Source: Balamuthia mandrillaris (lineage: Eukaryota; Discosea; Longamoebia; Balamuthiidae). Taken from it: a stretch of DNA of 64,000 nt. The stretch covers positions 62,001-126,000 of the forward strand of contig JAVKOQ010000124.1 in the NCBI GenBank assembly GCA_031835245.1. The letters are read 5' to 3'. This document shows, one piece after another, positions 10,919 to 24,529 of the stretch. The translations under genes and the position numbers were made by a program. Each line of letters starts with the position of its first letter. Within the stretch, counting starts at the first letter, position 1. Under the pieces are notes generated by a model, which saw nothing but the letters and a program-made list of their open reading frames with translations, had not been told where the DNA came from and searched no databases.

Positions 10919-12308
10919 ATGGCCACCGAGTACGGTGTCCAGACCAACAACATCTTCGATTTGCTTAACGAGAGGCCCAATGCCACTCCACCCAAGAAGA
11001 AGGAAAAGGCTGCCGCTCCTGCCAAGCCCAAGGGTCCTGGCTCTGGTTTGTATTTGTGAACCCACCCCATCTCTTCATAGATTTGAGATTAATCTTCTGT
11101 AGCCGCCAAGGGAAAGGCAACCCCTGCCCCCGCCAAAGCTCCTCAACAACAGCCTAAGCGGGCCAACAACGCCCCCCGCACTGGTGGCTCTCAGGCTTTC
11201 GTTTCCTCCCCAGTAACCGACCGCCCAGTTGGTGGAAAAGGCTTTGGTGAGAGGAGAAGGTTCGACAAAGACCGCAAGTTTGATGAAAATCGTCCTCACC
11301 GTGGCCGTGTCTTCGATCGCAAGTCCGGCACTGGTCGCAGGTATGCTATTTTTTTTGTCGCTCCTTGTTTCTCCCCTCACGGTGCCTTGTGTTAATACTC
11401 CTTTTCTTCGTTTATTAAGCCCCGTCGAAAACAAGAAGGGTGGCAGCGGTAAGGCCAACTGGGGCAGCCCAGTTAAATCTGAGATCGAGGCTTTGCAGGA
11501 GTAAGTGTTTTCATTATTAATTCTCCCCAGCTGGTGATTTTAACATTGTTGTAGGGGCGCTGAGCAAGTCGACACCAAGGAGGCTACCCAAGAACCCAAG
11601 GCTGAAGGCGCCGAGGGTGAGGCCCAAGTTGATGCTAACAAGGGTCAGGAAGGCGAAGAGGAGGAGGCTGAAGAGAAGGTATCGTTGGTTTAACACTTGT
11701 GTTTACAACTCGCCCGCGACTGACCGTTTTCATTTACCCTCCTTGTTTCAGACCTTGACTTTGGAAGAATACCAAGAGCTCCAAAAACAGAAGCTCGCCA
11801 AGGTTAAGCTTCCTAAGACCCGTAAGGCTGGCGAAGGAGTCCAACCGGACTCCAAGTGGGCTGAGGCTACTCCCCTTACCAAGAAGGGAGAGGACGAAGA
11901 GGAAAACGTACGTTATCCCCATTCCCTCAGCGTCTCTTTGTTCCATTTGGTTGACTCACTCCTTCCCCTTTTATCATTACAATGTAATAGATTGTTCCTC
12001 TCGGCAAGAAGGCGGCTCCCGCTAAGCCCAAGAAGTCCGGAAAGGGCAAGAAGAAGGAGCCCACTACCAACGCTTCTGACTTGCTGGGCTTCACCACCGC
12101 TGAGCCCAAGCGTGGTGGCGGTGGCGGCAGAGGTCGCGAGGGCGGCCGTGGCGGCAGGGGTGCTCGTGGTGGACGTGGCGGTCCTCGGGGCGGTTCTGGT
12201 GCTGGCAGCAGCAGAGGAGGAGGAGGTGGCGGCGGCAGGAGGTTCGAGCAATCTGCCCCGCAGTTTGATGACCAGCGATCGTTCCCTGCTCTTGGCAAGG
12301 CTGAATGA
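10919..12308 (+). CDS. SERBP1/HABP4 (Stm1-like) ribosome- and mRNA-binding RGG protein
   Basis: RNA-binding protein of the HABP4/PAI-RBP1 family, which in other eukaryotes associates with idle 80S ribosomes and mRNA. Six exons (10919-11045, 11103-11340, 11420-11500, 11555-11678, 11752-11907, 11991-12308) give 347 residues in phase. The N-terminus (NIFDLLNERPN) is Stm1_N-like. Family blocks follow: RFDKDRKFDENRPHRGRVFD, RKSGTG, GGSGKANWGSP and TLTLEEYQELQKQK. An RGG/GGR-rich box occupies residues about 270-325, and the typical end is QRSFPALGKAE. The linker is Ala/Lys/Glu-rich and likely disordered. The RGG box suggests arginine methylation, which is known for the family; ribosome binding is inferred. 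Confidence 0.88.
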
Positions 12309-12892
12309 AGAGTTAGGCTCTCTGCTCTCCGTACAATGACGGAGCAATAAGAGTCCTGGAGGATCTTGCAGAGGGTCTCCTCTTTGCTTTCCTTCTTTTC
12401 TCTTCTGTTTGGTTTTTTGTGGTTGGACACATTAAACGATTTCTCTTCTGTTTACGATCGACTTTTTTTTTTGTCCTCTCTACAAGGCCGTGACTCTCTC
12501 GCTCAACAATCGGCAATGGATGATTTACGGCTTAGTTTCGCTATGAAGGTTTGGTCTTCCTTGGTTATGTAGAACGGGGACGTAGCACAACAATACACGG
12601 AGGTTTTAACACTACCATAATTTGCGCATTGCCTTTCGACACAAAGGGGAGTGCAGAGGAGTTCGGGGAGGTGGGTTATGTTTTTTTTTTCCTTAAACTA
12701 ATTTTGCAGTATTTTCGTTGTCCGATTGATTAGAGAAAAGTGAGAGTTTCTTCAAACACAATAGTCTCGCAAAAAATAAATAGAGAGGTAAGCGTTGACG
12801 TTAGGGGGAGCGGTCTGCACTTAGGCGGGCCAAGATCAGATCGTTGAGTGTGGTCTGTACTGTACAACAGAGGAAAGCCATCACCAAAAAAC
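12309..12892. other. Convergent 3' region between SERBP1-like and SRPK genes
   Basis: No gene is supported in these 584 bases. Short frames exist on both strands but lack family resemblance and lie downstream of two convergent stop codons, so the region is read as 3' UTRs. An AATAAA-like run (AAAAAATAAATAG) is near 12772 on the plus strand. Confidence 0.45.
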
Positions 12893-15299
<2,407 letters not shown>

Positions 15300-15671
15300 C
15301 GAGGGAGAGAGAGAAAAAAACGGTAGCCTTCGGAAGGGGATCAAAAAGCTCTTTCCTCACCTTTCCTGTTCTTTTTTTTTTTTTTACGGTTCCGCCTTAC
15401 TTCCTAAAAAACGAGGGTTCGCTGGAAATACTCCTCAGACATGGTTCCGCCGAGCCTCCCCCATCCTCTCCCCGTTCTTTCCATTTCGGCTTGCAAGAAA
15501 GGCAGTCGATCAGACCCGCTCGTTCGCACCCTTTCTTATCCTTTACCCCCCTTTTCTTCTATTGCAGCAGAGCACTTAGTGGTTTGTAATTGTTGTTCTT
15601 CTTCCTCTTTTCCCTGTACTCCCTGCTTATCACCACCACAATTTTGTCCATCCATCCAGTAATCTCCGACA
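15300..15671 (+). promoter_or_regulatory. Divergent region between SRPK and eS12 genes
   Basis: These 372 bases hold pyrimidine-rich tracts just upstream of the eS12 start (about 15530-15660), as is common for ribosomal protein leaders. No coding feature is supported. A leader intron is possible but not demonstrable. Confidence 0.35.
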
Positions 15672-16124
15672 ATGAGTGACGACGAAGCTACCGTAGAAGA
15701 GACCACCACCACCACTGAGGAGACTCAGGAGGAGACTAAGCAGGAAGGACCCATGGATGTCCTCTCCGCCCTCAAGGAAGTCCTCAAGAAGGCCTTGATT
15801 CATGACGGTCTTGCCCGTGGCCTTCATGAGTGCGCCAAGGCTTTGGATCGCCGCCAGGCCCACTTGTGCGCTCTTGCTGCTAACTGCACTGAGCCCGCTT
15901 ACGTGAAGCTTGTGGAAGCTCTCTGCCTGGAACACAACATTAACCTCATCAAGGTTCCCGACTCTAAGCAGCTCGGCGAATGGGCCGGTCTTTGCAAGAT
16001 CGACAATGAGGGCCACGCTCGCAAGGTGGTTGGCTGTTCCTGCGTTGTTGTCAAGGACTTCGGTGAGGAGACTCCTGCCCTTAACTTTTTGATGGAGCAC
16101 TTCAAGGCCACCAAGGGAGTGTAA
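15672..16124 (+). CDS. RPS12: 40S ribosomal protein S12 (eS12)
   Basis: Component of the small cytosolic ribosomal subunit, 150 residues, intronless. The acidic Thr/Glu-rich N-terminus ([10 protein letters not shown], then a TTTTEE run) is followed by the L7Ae/L30e-type fold: [64 protein letters not shown] and [20 protein letters not shown]. Length and blocks match eukaryotic eS12 throughout. An AATAAA at 16147-16152 follows the stop by 22 bases. Confidence 0.97.
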   Translation: MSDDEATVEETTTTTEETQEETKQEGPMDVLSALKEVLKKALIHDGLARGLHECAKALDRRQAHLCALAANCTEPAYVKLVEALCLEHNINLIKVPDSKQLGEWAGLCKIDNEGHARKVVGCSCVVVKDFGEETPALNFLMEHFKATKGV

Positions 16125-16146
16125 GTTTCCTTCGTGTTTCTCTTCA

Positions 16147-16152
16147 AATAAA
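16147..16152 (+). terminator. Poly(A) signal of eS12 gene
   Basis: AATAAA 22 bases past the eS12 stop, just before a long (CT)n tract. Confidence 0.6.
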
Positions 16153-16167
16153 CCTGGTTGGGGGTAG

Positions 16168-16171
<4 letters not shown>

Positions 16172-16222
<51 letters not shown>
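16172..16222 (+). repeat. (CT)n microsatellite between convergent eS12 and IF-2
   Basis: About 25 uninterrupted CT dinucleotides in the 146-bp gap between two convergent stop codons. Confidence 0.9.
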
Positions 16223-16226
<4 letters not shown>

Positions 16227-16270
16227 CCCCGTCTTGTTGGCATTGAATGGGAAGAGAAAAGACATGCTGT

Positions 16271-18375
16271 TTACTTGAACATCCAAGAGGACCTGCGCTT
16301 GTCCTCTTTGGAAGTCTTCTTTCTGTAGTCTGCAAGCTTGGCAGGCACATGGTTGATCTTGAAGCAAACAATGAGGTCACCAGGCTTATACTCCACAAAC
16401 TTTCCAAGTTCCAAACCGGCCTCATACCCCTTTTGCACCTCCAGCACGTCCTCCTGGTAGTATCTGAGCGATGAAGCCCTCCCACGGAAGAGCACCTCCA
16501 CAGCGCTATCCGCGTCCTCCTTCAACAAGTCTTCCTCCTCCAAAGAATCTCCCCGCACCACTTTAAACCTTAGCCGCTTGTCGATGACTCCACGCGTCAC
16601 CGTCAAGCCGGCTACCACTCTGTCCCGCTCGCTCTGCTTCTTCTTGTGGAGGCGGAAGAGCTCCTTCACCTTGGCCACGCCAACAGTTTCCTCCACTTCA
16701 CGAGGCGGCAGGTGTTGCTCTATCTTCTGCTCCACATGGCTTACCAGTTGGTAGATGACGGAGAAACTCTCCACGCTCACGTGATCTCGTTGGCTTAATT
16801 CTAGGGCCGCTCGGTCTGTCTTCACGTTGAAGCCAACCACAATGGCTCCCGTTAGGGTTGCTGTCTCTACGTCGGACTCGTTGATGTCACCCACGCCACT
16901 CTTCACCACCTATAGCACCTCCATTAGACGCACGCCAGGAGAGGAGAGGAGAGGAGGAGAGAGAGGAGAGGAGAGGAGAGGAGAGGGAGGAGAGGAGGAG
17001 AGGGAGAGGAGAGGAGAGGAGAGAGGAGAGGAGAGGAGAGGAGGGAGAGGGAGAGGAGAGGGAGGGAGGGAGAGAGAGGAGAGGAAGGAGAGGAGAGGAG
17101 GAGGGAGAGGAGAGGAGAGGAGAGGAGAGGAGGAGAGAGGAGAGGAGAGGAGAGGAGAGGAGAGGAGAGGGAGAGGAGAGGAGAGAGGAGAGGAGAGGAG
17201 AGGAGAGGAGAGGAGAGGAGAGGAGAGGAGAGGAGAGGAGAGGAGAGAAGAGGAGCAAAGGAAAGAAGAGAATGCCTTGAGAGAAATGGGCGAGTCCAAG
17301 TCTTGCAGCAACTTGACAGCTGCCTCCAATGTACCGGTCATGTCCGATTTAACAACCACTTTGAGTTCCTTCGGGATAGCTTGTGTAGTTTCTCGGGCAG
17401 GGTCTTCCTCTGCCTTTTGCTCTTGGTTCTCTTCGGTTTCTTCTTTATTCTCGCTCGTTCCGTTCTCTTCCTGCTGAGAAGAAGGTTCCTCTTGTGATTC
17501 AACCGATGAAAGGGTTGTGAAGGAAACCTTCTCAGCCATCTTTTGACTCAACTGCCTCTCTGTTGCGATTCGTTTGGCCTCTTCCTCACTGTTAAGCACA
17601 ATGAGCTCGTCGCCAGGATTGGGTAGTGTGGTGCCTTTGTAACCAATGATCTGAACTGGAGTGGATGGCTCTGCCTTCATGATGGAGGCTCCACTGGAGT
17701 CCTTCATGGCCCTGATTCTGCCCCAACCCGCTCCAAGCACGAAAAAGTTGTTGAGTTTCAGGACGCCGCACCGCACCAAGGCACTGATCACTATTCCTTT
17801 GCCCTGGTCTAGCTGCGCTTCAAGGACCGCACACTCAGCGGGCCGTTCCCGGTCTGCTGTTATATCCATCAGGTTCGTTTGCAGCAAAATGGCTTCTGTC
17901 AACTCATCTAGGCCTTGGTTAGCCAGTGCTGACAGCTGCACCACTTGCGTGTCTCCCCCGGAGGCCTCCAATTGTAGCCCCAACGAAGCCAACTGCTTTT
18001 TCACCGCGTCTGGCTTGGCGTTCTTCTTCTCGCATTTGTTTATAGCCACGATGATAGGCACGCCCGCCTCTTCACAGACCCGAATGGCCTCCTCCGTCTG
18101 GGGCATCACACCTTCATCCGCCGCCACCACCAACACGACCAGATCCGTTATGGAAGCCCCTCTTACCCGCATCTGTGAGAATGCCGCATGGCCAGGTGTG
18201 TCTAGGAAGGTTATTTTCTCCCCAGAAGATAGCGTTGCTATGTTCAGTGAGCTACGTTAGAGCGTATGAAACGAACACAAACAAGAATCCAAAAAAAAAA
18301 AAAAAACATAACTGAGGTACAAAGAACGAAGAGAACGAGAAACGACAAAGAGAAACATGAAGAGGTGAATGGGAC

Positions 18376-18454
<79 letters not shown>

Positions 18455-18479
18455 AACAGAGAAAGAAAGAAAGAAACAG

Positions 18480-18562
<83 letters not shown>

Positions 18563-19493
18563 AACAGAGAAAGAAAGAAAAGAAAGAACGTACTACTAAA
18601 CGCTCCGAGGTGTTGAGTGATGCCACCAGCCTCCTTGCTGGCGACGTTTGTGTTGCGGAGGGCGTCCAGAAGCGTGGTCTTGCCATGGTTGACATGGCCC
18701 ATGACAGTCACCACCGGAGGACAACGAGGATAGTTGGGATCTCCCCTCCCAGTGTCTCTTTGCTGGCGTTCGTTCCCCTCTCCGTTCGTGTACTGCCTTC
18801 GCTTGGGAATGAACCCAAACTCATGCGCCACCATGTCCACCAGATCTGCAGGTAGCACCTCATCTGCTCGTTTCGGTTTGTACTGCGTTGGAAATGGGAG
18901 AACGAGGGAACGTAAGTAAAGAAGGGATGAGGTTTCATAGATGAGATTAAATAGAGAAAAAGAGAGAAATGAGATTTAGAGAGAAGTGAAGAACAAACGC
19001 CTAGCCGAATGGTCAACTTCAAAATGTCCAGGGCCGGTACTCCCATCGCTCCAGACAAAATCTTGGGGGTAGCCACCAGTGGGATCTCAAACTCGGGCGG
19101 GTTCAGCGTCCGCTCCAAGAAAAGCACGAGCCGCTTTTCCTCCTTTGTGAAGCTTTTGTGTTTTACTATCCGTTTGGCAGTTCCCAGTTGAGCCGCCCGA
19201 GACATCTACACTCAAGGAGGTGAGCATAACCTCTGATAAAAGCACAAGAAGAGAAGGAGAAGCAAAAGAGAGAAAAAGGGTACCAAATGGCTGAAATCGA
19301 CAGTCCGAGAGAGCGGAGGTGGTTGCTTGCGGAATCGTTCCATGGCAGCCACGAGGGCATCTGTGGTGGTGTAAGGGCGCCGACAGCACGGAGCACTCCA
19401 ACATCCTCCTCCCCCAGAAAAAGCAAACAAGTGGAGCTGGCCTCGATGCTGATGGCCAGGGAAGCGAGAGACCTGGTGGCAAAACTTTCTCAT
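16271..19493 (-). CDS. MTIF2: Mitochondrial translation initiation factor IF-2
   Basis: GTPase that delivers initiator tRNA to the mitochondrial ribosome. Exons 19284-19493, 18999-19205, 18602-18882, 17276-18251 and 16271-16909 sum to 770 residues with every junction in phase. The start at 19493 gives a basic, Arg/Ser-rich targeting-like leader ([11 protein letters not shown], then [10 protein letters not shown]). GTPase motifs: G1 [15 protein letters not shown]2 [10 protein letters not shown]3 DTPGHAAF, G4 NKCEK, G5 SALAN. The domain IV part has [14 protein letters not shown] and the end is SSWMFK-stop. The fourth intron (16910-17275) begins GC rather than GT and is a giant pyrimidine repeat; the third (18252-18601) holds (TTTC)n. 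Splicing these restores [18 protein letters not shown], as expected for IF-2. Confidence 0.95.
16936..17249 (+). repeat. (AGAGG)n pentanucleotide repeat in IF-2 intron
   Basis: Over 300 bases of imperfect AGAGG/GGAGA pentamers, pure polypurine on the plus strand and pure polypyrimidine on the sense strand of the IF-2 gene. It stays open in several frames on both strands (as RGEER or SSPLL repeats), so it makes spurious long ORFs. It fills almost all of the 366-bp intron 16910-17275. Confidence 0.95.
18376..18590 (+). repeat. (GAAA)n tetranucleotide repeat in IF-2 intron
   Basis: About 50 GAAA units with scattered CAGA interruptions, sense strand (TTTC)n, lying inside the intron 18252-18601. 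Confidence 0.95.
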
Positions 19494-19632
19494 CCGCGGC
19501 TGCCTTTGCTGCAAGTTTTTTCTTTTTTTCCTTTTATTTCCGGGTCGTGCTCCTCCTCTGCAGATTTTCTGTTCCACCACGAAAAAAAAAGGTGGACAGA
19601 GGTCTGTTTCGAACGTATTACCCTTGGCATGG

Positions 19633-19684
19633 TTTTCCCGCCTTTTTTTTTATTGTAGAGGGAAATACAAAAAAGGCGGGAAAA
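19633..19684. promoter_or_regulatory. Inverted pair of E2F-like sites in divergent promoter
   Basis: TTTTCCCGCC at 19633-19642 and its reverse complement GGCGGGAAAA at 19675-19684 lie between the divergent IF-2 and LRR-protein genes. Both contain the E2F/DP consensus core. Function is inferred. Confidence 0.5.
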
Positions 19685-19766
19685 AAAAAGAGTGGAAAAA
19701 AAATAAATAGAATTGCGCCGCCTTACCCCAGAGACCGCCCCTCCGCAATTGGCATAGTATTTAAGA

Positions 19767-22700
19767 ATGGGCTCCACTGCCAATACCGCTGATGCAGGTG
19801 TCAGTGGGCAGGGGACTGTCGGCTCCGCTGAGGCATGCCGTGGTGCTTTTTGTCCAGCAAGGCTCTTTGAGCTTTGCGTGGAGGCCACGGCCACGGTGCT
19901 CGCCAAAGGGCATGCCGCCGCCTCTGGCGTAAGAGGAGGGAGAGAAGCGAGCGCCACCTTCCTTTCCACCAAGGAACGCGTGTTGCAGCAGCGCTACGCC
20001 AAGACGCTGCCCTATCTCCCCAACAAGGTGGCGCACGCCCTGTTTGCCCAGCTGCTGCGGCGACACCAGCTCCACGAGGAGCTGGTCTGCGCGCTCACAA
20101 CGTCACCATCTCTTGTGGGAGAAGATCCCTCAGAACGTTGGCTGCAAGTACTCTGCGCCTCTTCTCAGAGCATTTCCAACCGTGCCCTTTCTCTGATTGG
20201 AGGTAAAGCACCTTACCCTCACTCAACCCTTTTTTTCTTCCGATGTTTCGATAAACCAACTCCTTCTGATCAGCCACGAACAGTTTACGTTGTCTACGAC
20301 TGGCAAACTGTTTGGGCATCACTGACTCTGCCTTAAAGCTTCTTTCGAGTACGTTTTTTTAAAAAAACAAAGCAAATGCTTTTCACTTTGTTATTTCAGT
20401 CTTTCTAATGAAGGTGTTTAGCATTGCAGAACCTTCAGAGCTTAGATTTGAGTGGTTGCAGCATTACTGATGACGGCCTTTTGTCGCTTGGAGGTTAGTA
20501 TGCTGTTGCTGCGTTCTTCTGGTGGTCTCTTTGGCCTTTACTTATATTTATCAACGAGCAGCAATACCCACCTTACAAATGCTTATGCTCAATGACACTC
20601 GCATTGGCGATAGAACGTGCTCCATTCTGCCTGGTGCATACTCTCTCTCTCTCTCTCTCTCATGTTAAGTTGTTGTGATCGTTAGTATCTAACCGAGGCT
20701 GCTACTTCCTCAGAAATGAGGCAGCTGCGTACGGTAGAACTCTGCCGCACCCGCGTGACGGACGACTGCATTCATGAGATAACTAAGCGTGTGGCGGAAC
20801 AAGAAGCACCGGATCGTATGGCCCTGCCATACTTAACTCGTTTGCTGCTTTGTGGAAACGATATCACCGATGCCAACCTTGCCCTGTTGGCTGGTATGCA
20901 TTTGAATTGTGAGGTTTTTTAAAACAGAGAACATGCTGTACATTATCTGACCTATGTCTTCATCAGATCTGCCATCCATCCGGTTTGTCGACCTCATGGG
21001 CACCTGTGTCAGCGCAGCAGGCACAGATCAACTTATAGGTTTGTTGAAGGCTTCGATGTTCTTCACTTATTTACTCATTTGTTGCGTAACTGTAGGTCTG
21101 TTCAAACAAAGAAAGGACGTGGCGGATTGTGGTTCATCTGCTGCTGGCAGAAGAATACGTATGCTGTTTCACTTAGCGACATCAATTTTAACGTTCTTCA
21201 CGCCTAACACTATCTCTCATATCTCTGTTCATAGGTGTACACTTTGAAGCAAAAGACGTCTGCCTGCCACGGTTTTACAATTGTTACTGCGACAACCCAC
21301 AACTGCGTGCTGTGCAGGCTTTTGGCTCTACTACTCGTAGAGCAAGAACAAGCCTTTGTTCTGCACCGGGTCGGCACAGAAAGAGCGATACCACCCATCA
21401 AGAGATCATGGAATGCACCAACTGTAATTGTAACGCTACTTTAGACGGTTTCATCAGTTATTTATCCGATGGTTAGTTCAAAGTTTCTTTCATTCCGTTG
21501 TCGCTCCTTTGAAAGCACAACGCGCTTGTTCACTTACATTTACTTTACCTGCCTTTCAGTTGTTGAAAAGGAAGCCAAACGAGAGTTAGCAGATTCGCCA
21601 CTGCGGATAGCTTCTATGAGGCGCCGAAGGAGTTCTTTGTTTAGGACTTCTGTAGGCTCTTCGCTACTCTCTCCGAGGCGATCTCCTTGTGCTACACAAC
21701 AACAAAGCCCTTCTTCCAAGAGCCCTAGCCCTCTGCGTTGGGCCACGAACTCACGGCTGCGCTCCTCTCGCAGCTCTTTCCGATCCTCTTCCTCGAGCAC
21801 AGGCTCTCCTTACTCCTCGCCTTCCGCATTAATTTCCAAAGAGCAAGCAAGAGATCCTTCTTGCTCATCCAAGTCAAACCTGTCTACAACGATTACGCCC
21901 CCTCCTTCTCCTTCTCTTAAAGTTCGCAAGCGATGCTTTGAGGATTCACCATCTTATACCTCTCTGCCTCGTACTTCTTTATCACCAACACCATCGCCTT
22001 CCACCGCGAATAATAGCAAGCTAGACGTCTTTGATTTTGATGAAGAGGATTCTCCATTTTCATCCCCAGCCACAACTCCTCGCAGAAAAGATACGCTAGT
22101 TGTACCCTCCTCTCCAGCGCCGCTCCACACTCCTGCTTCCCCTTCTCCAAAAGTCCGCAAGCGATGTTTTGGGGATTCTCCATCCAACACCTCTCTACTT
22201 TGTGCCTCTCGACCACCAACCCCATCTCTCTCTGCGGATAAAAGCAAGCTGGACGTATTTGAGTTTGAAGAGGATTCTCCATTTTCATCGCCAGCCACAA
22301 CTCCTCGCAAAATAAATGCCATGTCAGTGGCCTCCCCCCCAGTATCTCCTCACACGCCCCTCGATCCACCCTCTCCTTCGCCAACACCATCACCCTTATC
22401 ACCACGGCCAGCATCATCACCAGCACCTTCTTCACCTTTGCCATCACTATTTTCACCTGAGCCTTGTTCTTCTCCTATTGCTGCACAAAAGCCAGTGGCT
22501 AGCTGCACCTCTGCCTCGCCGCACTCAGGACCGAAGCGCCATACAAAACGAACATTACATGATGGAGTTGAAGACGACAAGCCTTTGCGTTGTAGCACCA
22601 CCCCTCCTTTTAAACGACCCAGAAGATATCTTTCGCCCAGAGATAACTCTACAGAGAACAATTTTCAGGAGGTTGATGCTACGCTTCCTTCCGCCGTTCA

Positions 22701-22962
22701 GGCACAAGAGCAACAGGTGGAACATGATGGTGAGTTAGCGCAACCAAATGAGGAACAACAGAAGGAAGAAGAGAGAGAACCAGAGGATCCAAACACAGGA
22801 AAATCAAATCCAACTCCGAAGCCTGCACGCAAAGCTCGCTTTATCAAAAAGTTCTACACACCGTCAGCGCCTCTCATCACCAACACCGATCATTACAGCA
22901 ACATAGTTGGATGGTTCTCCATCATACGGCGAGCTCTTCCTCACAAGAAAACCTTTCTGTAA
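19767..22962 (+). CDS. Leucine-rich-repeat protein with Ser/Pro-rich phospho-tail
   Basis: Unnamed LRR protein of about 900 residues. Exon 1 (19767-20202) is a helical N-terminal domain resembling those of F-box/AMN1-like LRR proteins (YLPNKVAHALFAQLL). Short exons at about 20420-20492, 20562-20634 and 20713-20893 and around 20970-21040 each carry one LRR (LQNLQSLDLSGCSITDDGL; LQMLMLNDTRIGD; LRTVELCRTRVTDDCI; LTRLLLCGNDITDANLALL; IRFVDLMGTCVSAAG). An exon from about 21235 is Cys-rich (DVCLPRFYNCYCDNP, CTNCNCNATLDG). The last exon, from about 21560, is a long Ser/Pro-rich region with many SP/TP sites and a tandem duplication (KVRKRCF ... KLDVFDFDEEDSPFSSPATT). It ends in a more ordered block (SNIVGWFSIIRRALPHKKTF). 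No F-box is clearly visible. E2F-like sites upstream hint at cell-cycle expression (inference). Confidence 0.75.
21898..22320 (+). repeat. Tandem duplication within LRR-protein tail
   Basis: Two copies of a roughly 75-residue segment: KVRKRCFEDSPSYTSL ... KLDVFDFDEEDSPFSSPATT and KVRKRCFGDSPSNTSL ... KLDVFEFEEDSPFSSPATT. They differ at scattered positions, so the duplication is not recent. Repeated SP and TP sites flank an acidic aromatic core. Confidence 0.85.
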
Positions 22963-23030
22963 TAACACCTAGATTTTCTATTTCTAAAGTGCTCAGAGGA
23001 ACGAACAGAGAAAAGAGAGGAGCTTTACTG

Positions 23031-23908
23031 TTACAAGATGTCTTTGGCAGAAGCTTCCAAAGAGTCCAACGAAGAATGTAAGAGTGGAGCAGCAATTGCT
23101 GACTTCAAGTGCAGGCACTCCGCGATGAAAACGCGGAGAGTGGTGGACAAGGCTTGAAGAGTGGGCCCATGGATTTTTTCGAAGTTATCCCCAGTGGTGT
23201 GCCAAAACGGAGGAAAAGGCACTCCAATGAGGTGTATCACTGGAACTCCTCTCTGCTCAAATGGCACATGATCATCCTGTACGTTGCGCTAACGATGCAA
23301 AAGTTCATGAAAAAAAAGTGCAGTCAGTACAGAGAAATGACAAGAAAGCAACAACAAAACAACTCATCCTGGTCATGATGGTACCTGCGCGAGTGAGGTG
23401 GTTTGGAAATAGGGTCCAGTTGCGCTCTTTGTTATTTGATCTTTCAACAACTTCTCCAGCATGCTCAGGCGAGCAAATAGATGCTCCGTGTCCTTGTGGA
23501 AAGAGTACAACCGAGTGTTGGCGTGTCCCAACACATCCAGCAGCACGAACAGCTGAATATCAGCCAAGGCCTCTTCCTCCTCCCACTTCTCGGCAAGGTG
23601 TCGCGACCCATAGAGAGAGTCCGTGTCTGTCCACTCTTTAAAGGCTTCTTCTCCATCAAAGAAGATAAGCTGCAGACTCACTACAACATAAGTCAGAAGG
23701 AAAAAACAATTGTTTGCCCAGTTAGTTTGCTTAGTTTCGAAGAAAAGGTGGAAGGAGACGGACCTGCTTTGGCGTTAAAGTCAAGAGAAGGGGACAGCGT
23801 CTTGGCCAGGTCCAACAGCAATGCACAAGGTGCCGCAGAGTCCGTTGCTCCTACAAACTCATTTGGCTCCTTTTTTAAAAAAAATATGTCAGTGCGCTCT
23901 CTTTAACT

Positions 23909-23948
<40 letters not shown>

Positions 23949-24529
23949 TCTCTCCTCTTGCGCTCATGCTCTATCTCAGAAGTTGGAGAAGGAAAAAGAC
24001 TGACCTCAAAGTACTTGGACTCGTAATGAGCAGCGACCACAACGCGATGTTTGGCAGAGGGACTCTGCGTGGCAATTATGTTGGTGAAGGTCTTGGGGCC
24101 AAAGGGCGTGTCGGAGAGGAAGGTGTCCCGCTCCACGGTCCATCCGCCAGCGCCCTCCAACTGCTCCACAAGCCATTGCTGAAGACGAGCGTGAGCGGGC
24201 GTGTCGGCGACCCGCACGACAGCCAGAGCTTTCACGTCTTCCATCAAACTCTCCTCAGACCGGGTCAGCGCTGCGAATTGCTGGATGGCCCATGATCATC
24301 AGCATGCAAGAAAGGCAGTAGGAAGTAGTTCAAAAGAAGAAGAAGCAGAGGGGGGCGTTACTCTCATCTTGGTGGCGGAGAGGGGCTTGAGCTTGAGCTT
24401 AGTCTCATGGCCCGCAACTGGCACAGCACATAAAGAAATCATGACCAAACTCAAAGCTAAGGCAGGAAGAAGGCAGCCGCTATACCCAGAGTATTGGTGC
24501 TTTCGTTCATCTCCTCCTCCTCCTCTCAT
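23031..24529 (-). CDS. QPCT: Glutaminyl-peptide cyclotransferase (glutaminyl cyclase)
   Basis: Zinc-dependent enzyme that converts N-terminal Gln/Glu to pyroglutamate in the secretory pathway. Exon order on the minus strand: signal segment (CLLPALALSLVMISLCAVPV, residues about 20-40), then VVRVADTPAHARL, GAGGWTVERDTFLSDTPFG, VVVAAHYESKYFE, NEFVGATDSAAPCALLLDLA (zinc Asp), LQLIFFDGEEAFKEW (zinc/catalytic Glu), DSLYGSRHLA, DDHVPFEQRGVPVIHLIGV and PFPPFWHTTGDN (zinc His). Zinc ligands Asp, Glu and His are all present, so an active enzyme is expected. The start at 24529 is the closest ATG ahead of the signal helix; the frame is open further upstream. One intron carries a plus-strand (CT)n run, opposite to most introns in this window. 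Confidence 0.93.

Noticed and set aside
16827-17477. Long plus-strand frame encoding RGEER repeats
   Set aside because: It is the (AGAGG)n microsatellite in an IF-2 intron. A pure 5-nt repeat is open in many frames by composition.
18266-18616. Plus-strand frame of KERK repeats
   Set aside because: Product of the (GAAA)n tract in another IF-2 intron; no start context or homology.
18999-19010. Apparent GC donor (CTAG|GCGTTT) at the end of IF-2 exon 2
   Set aside because: A canonical donor GGC|GTTTGT two bases further keeps phase and needs no exception.
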